Of a DNA stretch of 64,000 nt, positions 50,084 to 58,352 are shown piece by piece. The translations under genes were made by a program, and so were the position numbers. The notes below the pieces were generated by a model. The model was not told where the DNA came from. It worked only from the letters and a program-made list of their open reading frames with translations, and searched no databases. Origin of the DNA: Prauserella salsuginis (GTDB lineage: Bacteria; Actinomycetota; Actinomycetes; Mycobacteriales; Pseudonocardiaceae); contig NZ_JANBBF010000008.1 of assembly GCF_024648885.1 (NCBI RefSeq), positions 310,001 through 374,000 of the forward strand, written 5' to 3'. The first letter of the stretch is position 1, and each line of letters opens with the position of its first letter.

Positions 50084-50199
50084 CACCGCACCCACCCGAC
50101 GGCACAGCCCCGACGGACCGCCCCGAAGACGCAGCAGCGCCACAGCGCGCTGGCCCGACGGCGTAGCGGCCGGACGGCGTAGCAACGACGCCTTACCCC

Positions 50200-50226
50200 G
50201 TTCGGCGGTTCGCCACCCCGCCGAAC
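50200..50226 (+). terminator. Terminator of the DUF3000 gene
   Basis: Perfect 9-nt arms GTTCGGCGG (50200-50208) and CCGCCGAAC (50218-50226) with a 9-nt loop, 117 bp after the stop codon. Confidence 0.6.
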
Positions 50227-50418
50227 GTCGTGTCTTCCCACCGCCGGCGAGATCGCGACGGGAACCCGTTCACGCGCGGCCGCGACCGCGCGAACGCGTC
50301 CGCGTAATCGCTACGGCATACTTGTTCCCGGCAGGTGCACACGGCATATGCACGCCCAGTTCACGCACCACAACCCCGACTTATCGCGCTCAAATCGGAA
50401 CGCGTTACACCTTTCGCA

Positions 50419-50481
50419 GGGATTAATCCCATCGCGCTACAACGGACACCGTGGAGTGCAATCCGATCGGGATAGATACCC
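50419..50481. promoter_or_regulatory. Pair of related palindromes upstream of the orphan regulator
   Basis: GGGATTAATCCC (50419-50430) is a perfect 12-bp palindrome. GGGATAGATACCC (50469-50481) is a near relative starting exactly 50 bp further on. Both lie 140-200 bp upstream of the regulator start and could be its own binding sites. Confidence 0.45.
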
Positions 50482-50621
50482 ATTTGATGCCCCCACTACC
50501 CCACTCAGGCGGCTACAGTACCTGTCGACGACACCACTTTCGGTCTAAAGCTGGCGCGGCTGAACGGCCGAAAGTCCCGGTGCCGGTCGGGGGGCACGAC
50601 CGACTCCAGGGAGGTAGTGAC

Positions 50622-51338
50622 GTGGCTGCCGTCGGCTTTTCTCAGGCCGTTCGATCCACGCCAGCCGGCGCCTTGCCGGCGAGCATGGTTCCGCATCCGC
50701 GGGAAGAGTTGTTTTCCGTGATGGTGGTCGATGACCACCCGTTGTTGAGGGAGGCGATCGCCGGACGACTTGCCCAAATGGGCGCCGGCACGGTGCACGA
50801 GGCCGCCACGGTGGCCGAGGCCAGGGCGCGCGCGACGGCCACCGGGCCGTGCGACCTCGCCATCCTGGATCTCGGCCTGCCGGACGGCAGCGGCATTGAG
50901 CTGGTCACCGAGCTGCGCAGCAACGGCTGGCCCCGTGTGGTGGTCCTGGCCTCGTCGGACGACCCGTACGCGGTGCGTTCGGCGTTCCAGGCCGGCGCGC
51001 AGGCCTACCTGCTCAAGTCCGCGTCGCCGGTGGTCGTCACCGACGGCGTGCGCCGGGTACTCGACGGCGGCGTCTACGCCGATCCGAGTGTCGCTCCGGT
51101 GCTGGCCACCGGCACCCGGGTTCCCGGCACCGACAACACCCCGCGCGAGCTCTCGGCGCGCGAGGTGGAGGTCCTGCAGCTCGTAGCCGACGGGCAATCC
51201 AACAAGGAGATCGGTGAGGAGCTCAGCCTGTCCGCGCTCACGGTGAAGTCCCACCTGTCGCGGATCGGCCGCAAGCTCGGCACCGGTGACCGGGCCCAGA
51301 TGGTGGCGCTGGCCATGCGTGCCGGCGTCATCCGCTAG
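50622..51338 (+). CDS. NarL/LuxR-family response regulator, orphan
   Basis: A 238-residue two-domain regulator. The receiver has the acidic pair in MVVDDHPLLREAI, phospho-acceptor Asp83 (LAILDLGLPDGSG), Ser111 (VVVLASSDDP) and Lys132 (YLLKSASP). The LuxR HTH reads LSAREVEVLQLVADGQSNKE then LSALTVKSHLSRIGRKLG. GTG at 50622 follows GGGAGGTAGTGAC, a strong site. About 30 residues precede the receiver. No histidine kinase adjoins it; the gene lies between DUF3000 and ribonuclease D, a conserved actinobacterial position. Its signal is unknown. Confidence 0.92.
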   Translation: MAAVGFSQAVRSTPAGALPASMVPHPREELFSVMVVDDHPLLREAIAGRLAQMGAGTVHEAATVAEARARATATGPCDLAILDLGLPDGSGIELVTELRSNGWPRVVVLASSDDPYAVRSAFQAGAQAYLLKSASPVVVTDGVRRVLDGGVYADPSVAPVLATGTRVPGTDNTPRELSAREVEVLQLVADGQSNKEIGEELSLSALTVKSHLSRIGRKLGTGDRAQMVALAMRAGVIR

Positions 51339-51405
51339 CCCCGACCTCCTCCTACGGGACGGGCTCGCCGAGCGGCAGGCGGCCCGTCCCGTAGGGTTGA
51401 CACCC

Positions 51406-52674
51406 GTGTACAACGCAGAACACGCTTCCCCCGCGGCGGCCGCGACCGATGCGCCGGACCGCCAGGAGGCGGCTGCGCCGGAGTTGCTGACCGAACCGGT
51501 CGACGGCACCCCGCCCGTCATCGAGGACGCCGAGACACTTCGTCTCGCCTGTGACCGGCTGGCAGCGGGCAGCGGTCCGATCGCCATCGACACCGAACGG
51601 GCCTCGGGCTATCGCTACTGGCCCAAGGCCTACCTCGTGCAGATCCGCCGGGCCGGTGCGGGCACGCTGCTCATCGACCCGATCCCGCTCGCCGACGAGC
51701 TGGCGCCACTGGCGGCCGCGCTCGGCGACGCCGAGTGGGTGCTGCACGCCGCGTCGCAGGACCTGCCGTGCCTGGCGGAGCTGGGGCTGCACCCGCCCGC
51801 GCTGTTCGACACCGAGCTCGCGGGCAGGCTCGCCGGCCACGAACGTGTCGCACTCGGCACCCTCGTCGAGAAACTGCTCGGCTACGCCCTGGAGAAAGGG
51901 CACAGTGCCGCGGACTGGTCCCGCCGGCCGTTGCCGCAGGACTGGCTCAACTACGCCGCACTCGACGTCGAGCTGCTCGTACCGCTCCGCGACACCCTCG
52001 AAGCCGAACTCACCGCCCAGGGCAAGCTCGACTGGGCCCGGCAGGAGTTCGAGTCCGTGCGTACCACTCCCGCCGCGCCACCGCGGGCCGAACCGTGGCG
52101 CCGCACCTCCGGCGTGCACAAGGTGCGTACGCCCCGCGGACTCGCCGCCGTCCGCGCACTCTGGGAGGCGCGCGACGAGATGGCGCGCAAACGCGACCGC
52201 GCGCCGAGCCGGGTGCTGCCGGACAGCGCGATCGTCAACGCCGTGCTCGCCGATCCGACGACACCGCAGCAGCTGCAGGCGTTGCCGGTGTTCGGCGGCC
52301 GGGTGCAACGCCGCTACAGCGCCCACTGGCTCCGCCAACTCGAGGCAGCCAGGGAGCTTCCCGCCGACGAGCTGCCCAGCACGGCGACGGGGGGTGACGG
52401 GCCCCCGCCGGTCAACCGGTGGGCCGACAAGGATCCGGATGCGGCGGCCAGGCTGGCCGCCGCACGGACGGCGCTGACCAAGATCGCCGAGGCACAAACG
52501 CTCCCCGTGGAGAACGTCCTGCTGCCCGACCTGCTGCGCCGCACCTGCTGGATCCCGCCCGAGGACCGCTCCCCCGACGGCGTCGCCGCGGTCCTCGCCG
52601 ACGGCGGCGCGCGGCCGTGGCAGATCGAACTCACCTCCGACGCGCTGAGCACCGCGCTGCACGCCACGGCCTGA
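51406..52674 (+). CDS. rnd: Ribonuclease D (DEDDy 3'-5' exonuclease with HRDC domain)
   Basis: A 422-residue exoribonuclease that trims tRNA and other small RNA 3' ends. The DEDDy site is visible: Asp62 and Glu64 (PIAIDTERASGYRYW), Asp119 (HAASQDLPCLAELG), and Tyr183/Asp187 (LNYAALDVELL). An HRDC domain follows at about 240-310 (TPRGLAAVRALWEARDEMAR), and a second similar helical domain ends the protein. GTG at 51406 is the likely start: TAGGGT (51392-51397) is 8 nt upstream. A terminator hairpin lies 80 bp after the gene. Confidence 0.92.
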   Translation: MYNAEHASPAAAATDAPDRQEAAAPELLTEPVDGTPPVIEDAETLRLACDRLAAGSGPIAIDTERASGYRYWPKAYLVQIRRAGAGTLLIDPIPLADELAPLAAALGDAEWVLHAASQDLPCLAELGLHPPALFDTELAGRLAGHERVALGTLVEKLLGYALEKGHSAADWSRRPLPQDWLNYAALDVELLVPLRDTLEAELTAQGKLDWARQEFESVRTTPAAPPRAEPWRRTSGVHKVRTPRGLAAVRALWEARDEMARKRDRAPSRVLPDSAIVNAVLADPTTPQQLQALPVFGGRVQRRYSAHWLRQLEAARELPADELPSTATGGDGPPPVNRWADKDPDAAARLAAARTALTKIAEAQTLPVENVLLPDLLRRTCWIPPEDRSPDGVAAVLADGGARPWQIELTSDALSTALHATA

Positions 52675-52753
52675 ACCGCCGGCCTCTCGACGAGCCCGCA
52701 TCATGGTCGGGCACGGGCGCCCGGAAGCCCGGCCCGTGAACGCGTGACTCTCT

Positions 52754-52787
52754 GCCATCGCGGCCGGGTGCGTCCGGCCGCGATGGC
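52754..52787 (+). terminator. Terminator of the ribonuclease D gene
   Basis: Perfect 14-nt arms GCCATCGCGGCCGG (52754-52767) and CCGGCCGCGATGGC (52774-52787) with a 6-nt loop. Confidence 0.8.
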
Positions 52788-52913
52788 CCGTGTCCAGGAC
52801 CACCGCGGCATCGACAGGCCGCGGGTGTTTCACCGAACCGGCCCACTCGGTGGGGTGTCACACGGTGGGCGAGGCCACCCTGCGAACCGGACGAGACCGG
52901 GTCTACCATCGAG

Positions 52914-52929
52914 GTTACCGGCTAGTAAC
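52914..52929. promoter_or_regulatory. Candidate operator of the fadAB operon
   Basis: GTTAC (52914-52918) and GTAAC (52925-52929) are inverted arms with a 6-bp spacer, 62 bp upstream of the fadA start. Several TetR- and GntR-type fatty-acid regulators bind such TTAC...GTAA sites; no regulator gene is nearby. Confidence 0.5.
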
Positions 52930-52990
52930 AACGCTGTCGGCCGGCTTCCGAGTTCCCAACACCGCGAACATCACCTCCGAAGGAGCACCC

Positions 52991-54193
52991 GTGTCCGCAC
53001 CCGCGCGCACCGTGGCCTTCGTCGACGGGGTACGGACCCCGTTCGGCAAGGCCGGCGACAAGGGCATCTACGCCAACACGCGGGCCGACGATCTCGTCGT
53101 CAAGGTCATCCGCGAACTGCTGCGCCGCCACCCCGAGCTGCCGGCCGAGCGGATCGACGACGTCGCCATCGCCGCCACGACCCAGACGGGCGACCAGGGC
53201 CTCACCATCGGCCGCACGGCCGCCCTGCTGGCCGGCCTGCCGAAGTCCGTCCCCGGCTTCGCCATCGACCGCATGTGTGCGGGCGCCATGACGGCCGTGA
53301 CCTCGGTCGCCGGCGGCATCGCGTTCGGCGCCTACGACGTCGCGCTCGCCGGCGGGGTCGAGCACATGGGCAGGCACCCCATGGGCGAAGGCGTCGACCC
53401 GAACCCGCGGTTCCTGTCCGACAAGCTCGTCGATCCGTCCGCACTGGTCATGGGCCAGACCGCGGAGAACGTCCACGACCGCTACCCGGCGATCACCAAG
53501 GAGCGCTGCGACGCGTTCGCGGTCCGCAGCCAGGAGCGGTTCGCCGACGCCGTGAAGGCGGGCAAGATCGGCCCGGAACTGGTGCCGGTCGCCACGCGGC
53601 ACCCGGAGCTGGGCTGGGACCTGGCCACCGAGGACGAGCCGCCCCGCCCCGGCACGACGATGGAGAGCCTCGCCGGACTCAAGACGCCGTTCCGTCCCCA
53701 CGGCCGGGTCACGGCGGGCAACGCCGCGGGCCTGAACGACGGTGCGACCGGCGCACTGCTCGCCGGTGAGGACACCGCGCGCGAGCTGGGCCTGCCGGTG
53801 GGCATGCGCCTGGTGGGCTACTCGTTCGCGGGCGTCGAGCCGGAGGTCATGGGCGTCGGCCCGGTGCCGGCGACCGAGAAGGCGCTCGCCCGCGCAGGGC
53901 TGTCCATCGCCGACATCGACCTGTTCGAGATCAACGAGGCGTTCGCCGTCCAGGTCCTGGCCTTCCTCGACCACTTCGGTATCGCCGAGGACGACACCCG
54001 CGTCAACGCCTGGGGCGGCGCGATCGCCTGCGGTCACCCGCTCGCCTCCTCCGGGGTGCGGCTGATGACCCAGCTCTCGCGCCGGTTCGCCGAGCGCCCC
54101 GACGTGCGCTACGGCATGACGACGATGTGCATCGGCATCGGCATGGGCGGCACGGTCATCTGGGAGAACCCCCACTGGGAGGGCAACAAGTGA
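52991..54193 (+). CDS. fadA: Acetyl-CoA C-acyltransferase (3-ketoacyl-CoA thiolase)
   Basis: A 400-residue thiolase releasing acetyl-CoA from 3-ketoacyl-CoA in beta-oxidation. The nucleophile is Cys96 (FAIDRMCAGAMTA), the catalytic base region is GAIACGHPLASSGVRL, and the second Cys380 lies in TTMCIGIGMGGTV. NEAFAVQVLAF is also typical. GTG at 52991 follows GAAGGAGCACCC. Its stop overlaps the fadB start (GTGA), so the two subunits of the multienzyme complex are made together. Confidence 0.95.
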   Translation: MSAPARTVAFVDGVRTPFGKAGDKGIYANTRADDLVVKVIRELLRRHPELPAERIDDVAIAATTQTGDQGLTIGRTAALLAGLPKSVPGFAIDRMCAGAMTAVTSVAGGIAFGAYDVALAGGVEHMGRHPMGEGVDPNPRFLSDKLVDPSALVMGQTAENVHDRYPAITKERCDAFAVRSQERFADAVKAGKIGPELVPVATRHPELGWDLATEDEPPRPGTTMESLAGLKTPFRPHGRVTAGNAAGLNDGATGALLAGEDTARELGLPVGMRLVGYSFAGVEPEVMGVGPVPATEKALARAGLSIADIDLFEINEAFAVQVLAFLDHFGIAEDDTRVNAWGGAIACGHPLASSGVRLMTQLSRRFAERPDVRYGMTTMCIGIGMGGTVIWENPHWEGNK

Positions 54194-56298
54194 TTTCCGC
54201 AGAGCAGGCGCAGAGCGCATTCCCCGACGAGGTCGTCACCCGCGCGGCGACCCGCATCGTGTCGGTACCCGGTCTCGACAAACCGGTCGCCCTCATCACG
54301 ATCGACAACGGCCACGACCACACGCGACCGTCGACCTTCGGTCCGCAGAGCCTGGTGAGCCTGAACGCGGCCTTCGACGAGGCCGTGGCCGCCGAGCCCG
54401 CCGCGATCGCCGTCACGGGCAAGCCGTTCGTGTTCGCCGTCGGCGCGGACCTGTCGGGCGTGGAACAGATCTCCGACCCGGAGCTGGCGCGGCAGATCGC
54501 CCAGACCGGGCACGACGTGTTCCGCAGGTTCACCGAGTCCGAGATCCCGACGTTCGCGTTCGTCAACGGCGCGGTGATGGGCGGCGGGCTCGAGCTCGCG
54601 CTCTCGTGCCACTACCGCACGATGGCCGACAACGTCGCCGCGATCGCGTTGCCCGAGGTGTTCCTGGGGCTGTTCCCGGGCTGGGGCGGCACCCAGCTGC
54701 TGCCGAACCTGATCGGCCCGGACGCCGCGGTGACGGTGATCGTCGAGAACGCGCTCAACCAGAACAAGATGCTCAAGCCGAAGCAGGCGGCCGAACTGGG
54801 CATCACCGACGAGCTGCTGCCGTCGGCGGACTACCTGGAGCAGTCGCTGCTGTGGCTGGCCCGCGTCGTACGCGGCGAAGTCACGCCGCCGCGCCCGGAG
54901 ATCGACCGCGGCGCGGGCTGGGACGCCGCGATGGGACGTGCGAAGGCCGTCGTCGCGGGCAAGACGAAGGGCGCCTCTCCGGGCGCGGAGAAGGCCCTCG
55001 AGCTGCTCGAGCTGGCGCGCACCGCCGACCGGGACGCCGGCTACGCCGCCGAGACCGACGCCCTGGCCGAGCTGCTGATGTCCGACCCGCTGCGATCCGG
55101 GCTGTACTCGTTCAACCTGGTCAACAAGCGGGCGAAGAAGCCGGCGGGTGCGCCGGACAAGTCGCTCGCCCGGCAGGTCGGCAAGGTCGGCATCGTCGGC
55201 GCGGGCCTGATGGCCAGCCAGCTGGCGCTGCTGTTCGTGCGCAGACTCAAGGTGCCGGTCGTGCTCACCGACGTCGACCAGGAGCGCGTCGACAAGGGCG
55301 TGTCCTATGTGCACGGCGAGATCGACAAGCTGCTCGAGAAGCAGCGGATCGGCCAGGACGAGGCCAACCGCCTGCGGGCCCTGGTGTCCGGTTCGCTGGA
55401 CAAGGCGGCGTTCGCCGACGCGGGCTTCGTCATCGAGGCCGTGTTCGAGGACCTGGGCGTCAAGCGGAAAGTCTTCGCCGAGGTCGAGCAGCACGTCAGC
55501 CCGGAGTGCGTGCTGGCGACCAACACCTCGTCGCTGTCGATCACCGCGATGGCCGCCGAGCTCCAGCACCCGGAGCGGGTCGTCGGGTTCCACTTCTTCA
55601 ACCCGGTCGCGGTGCTGCCGCTGCTGGAGATCGTCCGTGGCCGCCGGACCGACGACGAGACGCTGGCGACGGCGTTCTCGGTCGGCAAGCAGCTGAAGAA
55701 GTCGAGCGTGCTCGTCAAGGACGCCCCGGCGTTCGTGGTGAACCGTGTGCTGACCCGCTTCCTGGGCGAGGTGCTGGCCACAGTGGACGAGGGCACGCCG
55801 TTCGACGTGGCCGACTCCGCGCTCGACCCGCTGGGCCTGCCGATGTCGCCGATGACGCTGCTGCAGCTGGTCGGCCCGCCGGTGGCGCTGCACGTGGCCG
55901 AGACGATGCACGAGGCGTTCCCCGAGCGCTACGGCGTGAGCGAGAACCTGAAGCGCTTCGTCGAGGCCGGCAAGTCCGCGGTCTGGCAGTGGGACTCCGC
56001 CGGCAACCAGACGGTCGATCCCGAAGTCGCCGAGCTGTGGCAGCAGGGCGACGCACCGTCGACGGCCGAGCAGGTGCGCGAGCGCGCCCTGGCCGCGCTG
56101 GCCGAGGAGATCCGCATCATGCTCGACGAGGGCGTCGTCGCCGAGGCGCAGGACATCGACCTGTGCATGATCCTCGGCGCGGGCTGGCCGTTCTGGCTGG
56201 GCGGCATCACGCCGTACCTCGACCGCGCCGGCGTGTCCGAGAAGGTCGCGGGCAAGCCCTTCCTGGCTCCGGGCGTGGCGTCGGTTCCCCCGGCGTGA
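54190..56298 (+). CDS. fadB: Fatty-acid oxidation multifunctional protein (enoyl-CoA hydratase / 3-hydroxyacyl-CoA dehydrogenase)
   Basis: A 702-residue bifunctional enzyme. The N-terminal crotonase domain (to about 290) has the oxyanion-hole region NGAVMGGGLELALSCHYR and LPEVFLGLFPGWGGTQLLPN with the catalytic Glu. The dehydrogenase half begins at about 330 with the Rossmann motif KVGIVGAGLMASQLALL, includes VVGFHFFNPVAVLPLLEIVR with the catalytic His, and ends with a duplicated C-terminal helical domain. GTG at 54190 overlaps the fadA stop and has GGGAGGG upstream. A strong terminator follows 13 bp after the stop. Confidence 0.95.
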   Translation: MISAEQAQSAFPDEVVTRAATRIVSVPGLDKPVALITIDNGHDHTRPSTFGPQSLVSLNAAFDEAVAAEPAAIAVTGKPFVFAVGADLSGVEQISDPELARQIAQTGHDVFRRFTESEIPTFAFVNGAVMGGGLELALSCHYRTMADNVAAIALPEVFLGLFPGWGGTQLLPNLIGPDAAVTVIVENALNQNKMLKPKQAAELGITDELLPSADYLEQSLLWLARVVRGEVTPPRPEIDRGAGWDAAMGRAKAVVAGKTKGASPGAEKALELLELARTADRDAGYAAETDALAELLMSDPLRSGLYSFNLVNKRAKKPAGAPDKSLARQVGKVGIVGAGLMASQLALLFVRRLKVPVVLTDVDQERVDKGVSYVHGEIDKLLEKQRIGQDEANRLRALVSGSLDKAAFADAGFVIEAVFEDLGVKRKVFAEVEQHVSPECVLATNTSSLSITAMAAELQHPERVVGFHFFNPVAVLPLLEIVRGRRTDDETLATAFSVGKQLKKSSVLVKDAPAFVVNRVLTRFLGEVLATVDEGTPFDVADSALDPLGLPMSPMTLLQLVGPPVALHVAETMHEAFPERYGVSENLKRFVEAGKSAVWQWDSAGNQTVDPEVAELWQQGDAPSTAEQVRERALAALAEEIRIMLDEGVVAEAQDIDLCMILGAGWPFWLGGITPYLDRAGVSEKVAGKPFLAPGVASVPPA

Positions 56299-56310
56299 GG
56301 TGACGGCCGC

Positions 56311-56365
56311 GGCGTGGCACGGGAGCGTACGCTCCCGTGCCACGCCGTATATATCGTTATACGGC
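56311..56365. terminator. Double bidirectional terminator between fadB and the C69-like gene
   Basis: The 36 bp 56311-56346 form a perfect palindrome with no spacer (18-nt arms beginning GGCGTGGCACGGGAGCGT). A second hairpin, GCCGTAT (56344-56350) and ATACGGC (56359-56365) with an 8-nt loop, directly abuts and is unusually AT-rich. It lies between convergent genes and ends 2 bp before the C69 stop codon. Confidence 0.9.
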
Positions 56366-56367
56366 GA

Positions 56368-58230
56368 TCACTCGCCGGCGTTCTGCAGCCGCGCCCAGGC
56401 CCGCTCGGCCTGCTCGCGCCAGCCGTTCCCGTTGCCGGGCGCGGCCTGCTCCATGGCGCGCAGGAACGCCTCCTTCGACAGCCGCGACACGGGGAGCTCC
56501 AGCTCTCCGGTCCGCTCGGCGTACGAGCCGTGCTCGCGCGGGAAGTCGCCCAGCCCCTCGCGGTAGCAGTGAGCGATACCGTCGGCGTCGCCGTCGAGAC
56601 CACCACCGCGGTTCATGCTCTGGCTCTCCGACCGCGCGGTCTCCCCCGGCAGGTCACGGCCGGCGGGCATGCGGATACCGAACCGCTCGCGCGTCTCGTT
56701 CTCGACGCCGCCGACGAGCCGGTCGCCGAGTTCCAGGCTCGCACCGAGCCGATCGCCGACGTACCGGGTCAGGTACTGCGCGGCCTTGTCCTCACGGCCC
56801 GCGTCGTAGTGCCGGGCCGCCTTCGCCACGACACCGTCCTGCTCGGACACGAGCCCACGTTCGAACTCCTCGATCTCGGCGGTCACCGGCCGGTAGAACG
56901 CCTCGGGGTGCTCGCACGTGTGATACATCAACCGCTTGAACGTCCGGGTCGCGTACTCGGTCGCCTCGAGCGGCGCGTAGTCGGCTGCGACGTGCGTCGA
57001 CGCCGTGTCGTTCGTCAGGTACCGGTGCTGCTTGAACTCCGGCGGCACATCCTCGGCTCCGATGTAGACGGGCACGTACGGCGTTGTGACCGCACCGGTG
57101 ACGGCGGTCCACAGTGCATTCAGGTTCTCGTTGTCCACGTCGGACAACTGCGCGACCTGCCCGTAGCCTGCACGGTCGTGCGACCACCGCGGGTCGCGCA
57201 CGTAGGCGAGCATGTCCTCCAGCGACACCGGTGCGAGCTCGTCGGCCAGTTCACCTTCCAGCTCACCCTGCACGTTCGCACCCCACGGATGGGTCGGGCT
57301 CACCTCGCGCTCGTTGGGCTGCCAGCCACCGTAGACCGCCTGCGGGTCGAACGTGTCGCGGCCGGCCGGGTCGAACCAGCCCTGCTCCACCGCGTAGTCG
57401 ACGAAGTGGTCCGAGGCGAGGTACTCGCCGGGCCGGTCCCGGTAGTCCAGGGGCAGCGGGTCGAGGTAGCCGGGGAAGGACACGCGAGCCTCGTCCGGGC
57501 CGAGCCGCTCGGCGGCCCACAGGCCCTGACTGCCGCCGTAGTTCACGAGCACCCAGCCCTCGTTCTCGTCGGCGAACAGGTGCGAGTTGCCACCGTAGGT
57601 CGAGTACCCGTGCTCGTCGATCAGACCGCCGACGATCTCCACGGCCTCGCGGGCGCTCGTGGCGCGTTCCATGGCGATACGGGACAGGTCGCTGTAGTTC
57701 GGACCGGTCTGCACCGCGTCGGTCTTGTCCAGCAACCGGTCGCTCGTCGGCGACCAGACGTCACGGGCGGCGACGCCGTGCTCGTTGAGCCCGCCGTTGG
57801 TCAGCGGGGCCGGGAAGCCTTCGAACTCGGAGTAGTTCGACGAGATGTACTTGGCCGTCCGGCGTGCCTGCGGGATCTCGGTCAGTTCGCCCGGATATCC
57901 GGCGCGGTCGGTGACGCCGACCGTCGTGGTCGCATCGTCGGGGAAATCGCGGCTCGGCACGATCTCGAGCCAGTGACTGGACGGCTCGTGACCGAACCCG
58001 CCGAGCAGCGTCGCACCGTCCTCGGTGAGGTTCTTGCCGACGTAGAACGCGATGCTCTTCGTCGGCGCGTCCGGTCGCAGCACACCGTCTTCGCTCCCGG
58101 CCGCGGCGGCGTCACCGGGGACGGCGGCAGCACCGGGGACGACGATCAGCCCGGCGGCGACGAGCACACTCAGCGCCGCACCGGAGCCGCGCCTCCTCAC
58201 TCGAAGACGCCTCGTTCGGCGAATACGCAC
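56368..58230 (-). CDS. Secreted C69/U34-family dipeptidase-like protein with Ser at the catalytic position
   Basis: A 620-residue exported protein with an Arg-rich signal peptide (hydrophobic core about 17-36). The Ntn-hydrolase body resembles dipeptidase A: KSIAFYVGKNLTEDGATLLG, GGLNEHGVAARDVWSPTSD, GGNSHLFADENEGWVLVNYG and RRTAKYISSNYSEFEG. In C69 enzymes the residue before the TS/TA-FYVGK motif is the N-terminal nucleophile Cys; here it is Ser59 (TKSIAFYVG). Ser can serve in Ntn hydrolases, so activity is possible but unproven. GTG at 58230 follows GAGAGGAAGGAA. It lies downstream of the kinase gene of a two-component pair. Confidence 0.85.
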   Translation of the reverse strand: MRIRRTRRLRVRRRGSGAALSVLVAAGLIVVPGAAAVPGDAAAAGSEDGVLRPDAPTKSIAFYVGKNLTEDGATLLGGFGHEPSSHWLEIVPSRDFPDDATTTVGVTDRAGYPGELTEIPQARRTAKYISSNYSEFEGFPAPLTNGGLNEHGVAARDVWSPTSDRLLDKTDAVQTGPNYSDLSRIAMERATSAREAVEIVGGLIDEHGYSTYGGNSHLFADENEGWVLVNYGGSQGLWAAERLGPDEARVSFPGYLDPLPLDYRDRPGEYLASDHFVDYAVEQGWFDPAGRDTFDPQAVYGGWQPNEREVSPTHPWGANVQGELEGELADELAPVSLEDMLAYVRDPRWSHDRAGYGQVAQLSDVDNENLNALWTAVTGAVTTPYVPVYIGAEDVPPEFKQHRYLTNDTASTHVAADYAPLEATEYATRTFKRLMYHTCEHPEAFYRPVTAEIEEFERGLVSEQDGVVAKAARHYDAGREDKAAQYLTRYVGDRLGASLELGDRLVGGVENETRERFGIRMPAGRDLPGETARSESQSMNRGGGLDGDADGIAHCYREGLGDFPREHGSYAERTGELELPVSRLSKEAFLRAMEQAAPGNGNGWREQAERAWARLQNAGE

Positions 58231-58352
58231 GGCATTCCTTCCTCTCGGGGATCAACCGACAGGAAAGGTTAGCGACGATAACGATTAATACGGAAGCAGT
58301 AGTACGGACGTGTGATTCTTCCCCAACCGGACACGCGGGTGTGCCCGCGACG

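Larger units (their letters stand above)
50084..50621. other. Long intergenic leader before the response regulator
   Basis: No gene is supported. The left third has a GACGGCGTAGC direct repeat (about 50156-50184) and a terminator hairpin (50200-50226). The rest, from about 50300 to 50560, is markedly more AT-rich than its surroundings and holds two related palindromes (50419-50430, 50469-50481) and a TACAGT element near 50515. It looks like a complex promoter region. Confidence 0.65.
52675..52990. other. Intergenic region between rnd and fadA
   Basis: No gene is seen. It contains the rnd terminator (52754-52787) and the candidate fadA operator (52914-52929) with TACCAT (about 52904) as a possible -10. 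Confidence 0.65.

Noticed and set aside
51397-51402. TTGACA as a -35 element
   Set aside because: It lies only 4 nt before the ribonuclease D start codon, so it cannot be a -35 for that gene.
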